Below are positions 35,223 to 38,100 of a stretch of 38,100 nt of DNA, one piece after another. The position numbers and the translations under genes are program-made. Source of the DNA: Betaproteobacteria bacterium UBA2592 (GTDB lineage Bacteria > Pseudomonadota > Gammaproteobacteria > Burkholderiales > Rhodocyclaceae); the NCBI GenBank assembly GCA_002340095.1, contig DDKS01000069.1, forward strand, positions 1 through 38,100. Reading direction: 5' to 3'. The stretch's first letter is position 1; each line of letters begins with the position of its first letter. The notes beneath the pieces are model-generated. The model was not told the DNA's origin. It did no database searches and saw only the letters and a program-made list of their open reading frames with translations.

Positions 35223-35813
35223 GTGGATGTGCAGCGCCTGCAGTCCTGCCTGCTTTCGAGTCCCGAACAGGCTCCGATGGAGGGGGATCAGGGTGCCGGC
35301 GAGCGTCAGCTGACCCCTGCTGCGGTACTGGTGCCCCTGGTACGCCGGCCCGAGGGATTTCAGCTCTTGCTCACCCGGCGTACCGATCATCTGCGCGACC
35401 ATCCAGGCCAGATCAGTTTTCCCGGCGGCCGCATGGAGGCTGCGGATGCATCGCCGGTTCATGCCGCCCTGCGCGAGGCCGAGGAGGAAATCGGCCTGGC
35501 GCCGCATCTGCCCCGCATCCTCGGCTATCTGCCCATCTACCGTACCGGGACCGGATTCCAGGTCTATCCGGTGGTGGCCCTGCTGGAGCCGCCCTTCGAT
35601 CTTTGCCTCGATGCCTTCGAGGTGGCCGAAGCCTTCGAGGTGCCCCTGGATTTCCTGCTCGATCCGCGCAACCATCGGCGCGAAAGCATGCATTACCGGG
35701 GCGCCCTGCGGGAATACACGGTGATACCCTACGGAGGACGCTGCATCTGGGGTGCCACCGCCGGCATGATCCAGTCCCTCTGGCGCCGGCTGCAGACCCC
35801 GGATGACCTATGA
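35223..35813 (+). CDS. nudL: Nudix CoA pyrophosphatase (NudL/YeaB type)
   Basis: A 196-residue Nudix hydrolase. LLLTRRTDHLRDHPGQISFPGG fits the NuCoA signature placed just before the Nudix box, whose core is ALREAEEEIGL with the metal-binding glutamates. Enzymes of this group split CoA and its derivatives to 3',5'-ADP and phosphopantetheine. The start is GTG at 35223; a second in-frame GTG is two codons later. The size is close to E. coli NudL (192). Confidence 0.88.
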   Translation: MDVQRLQSCLLSSPEQAPMEGDQGAGERQLTPAAVLVPLVRRPEGFQLLLTRRTDHLRDHPGQISFPGGRMEAADASPVHAALREAEEEIGLAPHLPRILGYLPIYRTGTGFQVYPVVALLEPPFDLCLDAFEVAEAFEVPLDFLLDPRNHRRESMHYRGALREYTVIPYGGRCIWGATAGMIQSLWRRLQTPDDL

Positions 35814-35875
35814 GCCCGGCCTTTCCTGGCGTTATGATGGAGTCTTTCCATCACCTGACGGGTTGAACTGTCCTG

Positions 35876-36793
35876 ATGAGCCTCTTTTCCCTCATCGTCG
35901 TCTTCCTGCTCGAACAGCTACGCCCCCTGGACTATGCCCGCTGGGTGTTGCGCCCCTTCCATGCCTGGGCGGATTTCCTGGAGCGCCACTTCAATGCCGG
36001 CAGCTACCGCCAGGGCATCCTGGGCTGGTGCCTGGCGGTCCTGCCGCCCCTGATCCTGGTGGCCGGGGCCTATGCCTTGCTTTACTGGGTCAGCCCCCTG
36101 CTGGCCCTGGTGCTCAATGTGCTGGTGCTGTATGCCACCATGGGTTTCCGTCAGTTCAGCCACTTCTATACCGACATCCAGCTCGCCCTGCGCCTGGGGG
36201 ATGTGGAGCGGGCCCGGGAGTTGCTGGCCGAGTGGCAGGGCAGTCCGGTCCCCCGCTGTGGTCCCTCCGAAATCGCCCGGTTGTCCATCGAGATGGCCCT
36301 GGCCGCCTCGCATCGGCATGTCTTCGCTGTGCTGTTGTGGTTCGTCCTGTTGCCCGGTCCGATCGGGGCGCTGCTCTACCGGATGTCCTGCCTGCTGGCG
36401 GAGCGCTGGCGGCCGCGTCAGCCCGGGGAGTGCTTTGGCAGATTTCCGCAACAAATCTTCCGTATCCTCGACTGGCTTCCGGTGCGTGCCAGCGCCGCCG
36501 CCTTTGCCGTGGTCGGCAATTTCGAGGACGCCGTGTACTGCTGGCGCACCCAGGCGGCCCGCTGGGACGATCCGGAGCTGGGCATTGTGCTGGCCAGCGG
36601 TGCCGGCGCCCTGGGCGTCCGCCTGGGGGTGCCCGGCATCGAATCCGAAGCCCTGGGGGAATCCGGGGAGCTTGGTATCGGCGAGGCCGCCGATGCGGAT
36701 TTCATGCAGAGCGCGGTAGGTTTGGTCTGGCGAGCCATCGTGTTATGGTTGATCCTGTTGTTCCTGCTCGGGCTTGCCAGTCTGGCAGGTTGA
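35876..36793 (+). CDS. CobD/CbiB-like (AmpE-like) membrane protein
   Basis: A 305-residue inner-membrane protein with about four hydrophobic segments (roughly 3-15, 48-70, 74-90 with a central one near 147-166, and 285-303). It resembles the CobD/CbiB-like proteins of betaproteobacteria, which share the fold of cobinamide-phosphate synthase and AmpE; the segments FSHFYTDIQLALRLGD and FEDAVYCWRTQA are visible. No other cobalamin gene is in the window, and these standalone members are not shown to make cobinamide, so the function is uncertain. It lies 62 bases after nudL and 25 bases before the thiolase gene. Confidence 0.75.
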   Translation: MSLFSLIVVFLLEQLRPLDYARWVLRPFHAWADFLERHFNAGSYRQGILGWCLAVLPPLILVAGAYALLYWVSPLLALVLNVLVLYATMGFRQFSHFYTDIQLALRLGDVERARELLAEWQGSPVPRCGPSEIARLSIEMALAASHRHVFAVLLWFVLLPGPIGALLYRMSCLLAERWRPRQPGECFGRFPQQIFRILDWLPVRASAAAFAVVGNFEDAVYCWRTQAARWDDPELGIVLASGAGALGVRLGVPGIESEALGESGELGIGEAADADFMQSAVGLVWRAIVLWLILLFLLGLASLAG

Positions 36794-36818
36794 TTGATTC
36801 TTAGAAGAGGAGATGTGC

Positions 36819-38000
36819 ATGAGTAAGGATGTCGTTGTTCTGAGTGCTGTTCGTTCCGCCATCGGTGCCTTCAATGGCTCCCTGAAGGACATGGAGCCCG
36901 CCGAACTGGGCGGCCTGGTGGTCAAGGAAGCCATCGCCCGCGCCGGTGTCGATCCCAAGCAGGTCACTTTCGCCACCGTGGGCAACTGCATCCCCACGGA
37001 ATCCCGTTATGCCTATGTGGCCCGCGTCGCCACCATCCTGGGCGGCATGAGCATGGACTCCGTGGCTTTCGCGGTGAACCGCCTGTGCGGTTCTGCCCAG
37101 CAGGCCATCGTTTCTTCCGCCCAGGCCATCATGCTGGGCGATGCCGATTTCGCCGTGGCCGGCGGTGTGGAGGTCATGTCCCGTGGCGCCTACCTGCTGC
37201 CCGCCCTGCGTTCCGGCGCCCGCATGGGCGATACCAAGGCCATCGACGCCATGGTCGCCGTGCTCACCGACCCCTTTGGCGTTGGCCATATGGGCATCAC
37301 CGCCGAGAACCTGGCTGCCAAGTGGGGTATCAGCCGCGAGGAGCAGGATGCCTTCGCCGTGGAATCCCAGAAGCGCGCGGCTGCCGCCCAAGCCGAAGGC
37401 CGCTTCAAGGGCCAGATCGTGCCTATCACCTTCCAGACCAAGAAGGGTGAGGTGGTGTTCGATACCGACGAACATCTGAAGCCAGGCACCACCCTGGAGA
37501 CTTTGGCCAAAATGAAGCCCGCCTTCAAGAAGGATGGCACCGTCACTGCCGGCAACGCTTCCGGCATCAACGATGCCGCCGCCTTCCTGGTGCTGGCCGA
37601 TGCCGCCAAGGCCGCTGCCGCTGGCCACAAGCCCATCGCCCGCCTGGTGTCCTACGCCATTGCTGGCGTGCCCAACGACGTGATGGGTGAAGGCCCGATC
37701 CCGTCTTCCAAGCTGGCCCTGCAGCGGGCCGGCCTGAGCCTGGACCAGATCGACGTGATCGAGTCCAACGAAGCCTTTGCCGCCCAGTCCATCGCCGTGG
37801 CCAAGGGTCTGGGGCTGGACCCTGCCAAGACCAACGTGAACGGCGGTGCCATCGCCCTCGGGCATCCGGTCGGTGCCACCGGCAGCGTCATCGTTACCAA
37901 GCTGATCCACGAAATGCATCGTTCCGGTGCCCGTTACGGCATGGCTACCATGTGTATCGGCGGTGGTCAGGGCATTACCACCATCTACGAACGCCTGTAA
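36819..38000 (+). CDS. Acetyl-CoA acetyltransferase (thiolase)
   Basis: A 393-residue thiolase II. The acyl-accepting cysteine is C90 in NRLCGSAQQ, H349 lies in GGAIALGHPVGATG, and C379 in MCIGGGQG is the deprotonating cysteine, all at standard spacing. It condenses two acetyl-CoA to acetoacetyl-CoA, or runs in reverse, for polyhydroxybutyrate or fatty-acid metabolism; phaA, bktB and atoB types cannot be separated by eye. I chose the ATG at 36819 because AGGAG is six bases upstream, whereas the ATG at 36813 directly abuts it. The stop codon TAA is followed at once by the end of an insertion sequence. Confidence 0.93.
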   Translation: MSKDVVVLSAVRSAIGAFNGSLKDMEPAELGGLVVKEAIARAGVDPKQVTFATVGNCIPTESRYAYVARVATILGGMSMDSVAFAVNRLCGSAQQAIVSSAQAIMLGDADFAVAGGVEVMSRGAYLLPALRSGARMGDTKAIDAMVAVLTDPFGVGHMGITAENLAAKWGISREEQDAFAVESQKRAAAAQAEGRFKGQIVPITFQTKKGEVVFDTDEHLKPGTTLETLAKMKPAFKKDGTVTAGNASGINDAAAFLVLADAAKAAAAGHKPIARLVSYAIAGVPNDVMGEGPIPSSKLALQRAGLSLDQIDVIESNEAFAAQSIAVAKGLGLDPAKTNVNGGAIALGHPVGATGSVIVTKLIHEMHRSGARYGMATMCIGGGQGITTIYERL

Positions 38001-38100
38001 GAGGGTGTTTACAAATTCAGGTAGTGAGTCTGCGCAGTAGCATGCGGGCCTCGGCGAGCCAGACCCAGGTCTCGGCCACGGACGTGAGGCGATCATGATG
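38001..38100 (-). mobile_element. End of an IS5-type insertion sequence (partial)
   Basis: Immediately after the thiolase stop codon, GAGGGTGTTTACAAATTCAG looks like the terminal inverted repeat of an IS5-family element, and the sequence inward from it carries the last codons of a transposase on the minus strand. The other end is outside the window. Family assignment is from memory of such ends. Confidence 0.55.
38017..38100 (-). CDS. Transposase C-terminal fragment (cut by window edge)
   Basis: Reading inward from the window edge on the minus strand, 27 codons end in TGA at 38017-38019. The encoded end (SVAETWVWLAEARMLLRRL) has the pattern of a hydrophobic helix followed by two arginines that closes many IS5-family transposases. 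Nothing more can be said without the rest of the gene. Confidence 0.5.
   Translation of the reverse strand, partial: HHDRLTSVAETWVWLAEARMLLRRLTT

Overview
The window looks like ordinary chromosome of a GC-rich betaproteobacterium, most likely a member of the Rhodocyclales. This is inferred from the protein set (DUF3579, DUF2788, a CobD/CbiB-like membrane protein, AceK beside Icd, DUF748, a beta-type arg cluster) and from promoters with TAGAAT/TACAAT-type -10 boxes. I see no rRNA, CRISPR array, phage or plasmid genes. The only mobile DNA is the very end of an insertion sequence at the right edge, plus two copies of a short inverted-repeat element.

Layout. 1-3009 (minus strand): a YeeE/YedE sulfur-compound transporter, then acuR and acuI; each of the last two is preceded by the same palindrome (TAGAC-N5-GTCTA), so the regulator appears to control itself and the reductase. 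3083-7757: aceK (minus), a membrane-anchored HtrA-type protease (plus) and icd (plus, with a good sigma70-type promoter). AceK is the kinase/phosphatase of Icd, and the target serine is present. 7955-9950: murI and a class III CoA-transferase. 10001-13904: a small membrane protein, two identical tRNA-Leu(CAG) genes with promoter and terminator, rnr starting head-to-head inside the tRNA promoter, then rlmB. 13995-17171: a large AsmA/DUF748-type envelope protein. 17190-23527 (minus): a complete tripartite RND efflux operon (adaptor, pump, outer membrane factor) ending in its AcrR-type repressor, with an almost E. coli-like AcrR operator in front.

23661-26693 (minus): a ComB-like protein downstream of cysD-cysN (sulfate activation), with an AT-rich regulatory region upstream of cysD. 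26868-27954: an RluA-type pseudouridine synthase and a DUF3579 protein. 28162-32713: argD-argF, an inverted-repeat element, argG, a DUF2788 protein and ppnP, a terminator, then yajQ. 32769-34260 (minus): a glutamine amidotransferase followed one base later by a membrane-anchored metzincin-like protein of unknown role. 34244-38000: a periplasmic retropepsin-like protease, an unknown 85-residue protein, a Nudix CoA pyrophosphatase, a CobD/CbiB-like protein and a thiolase whose stop codon abuts the insertion sequence.

Most genes are central metabolism or housekeeping. I did not find a clear new defence or mobile system. The best leads are the metzincin-like/amidotransferase pair, the ComB homologue with an altered signature next to cysDN, the acuR-acuI operator pair, and the two inverted-repeat elements. 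All functional calls rest on reading motifs and remembered family features; no database search was run.
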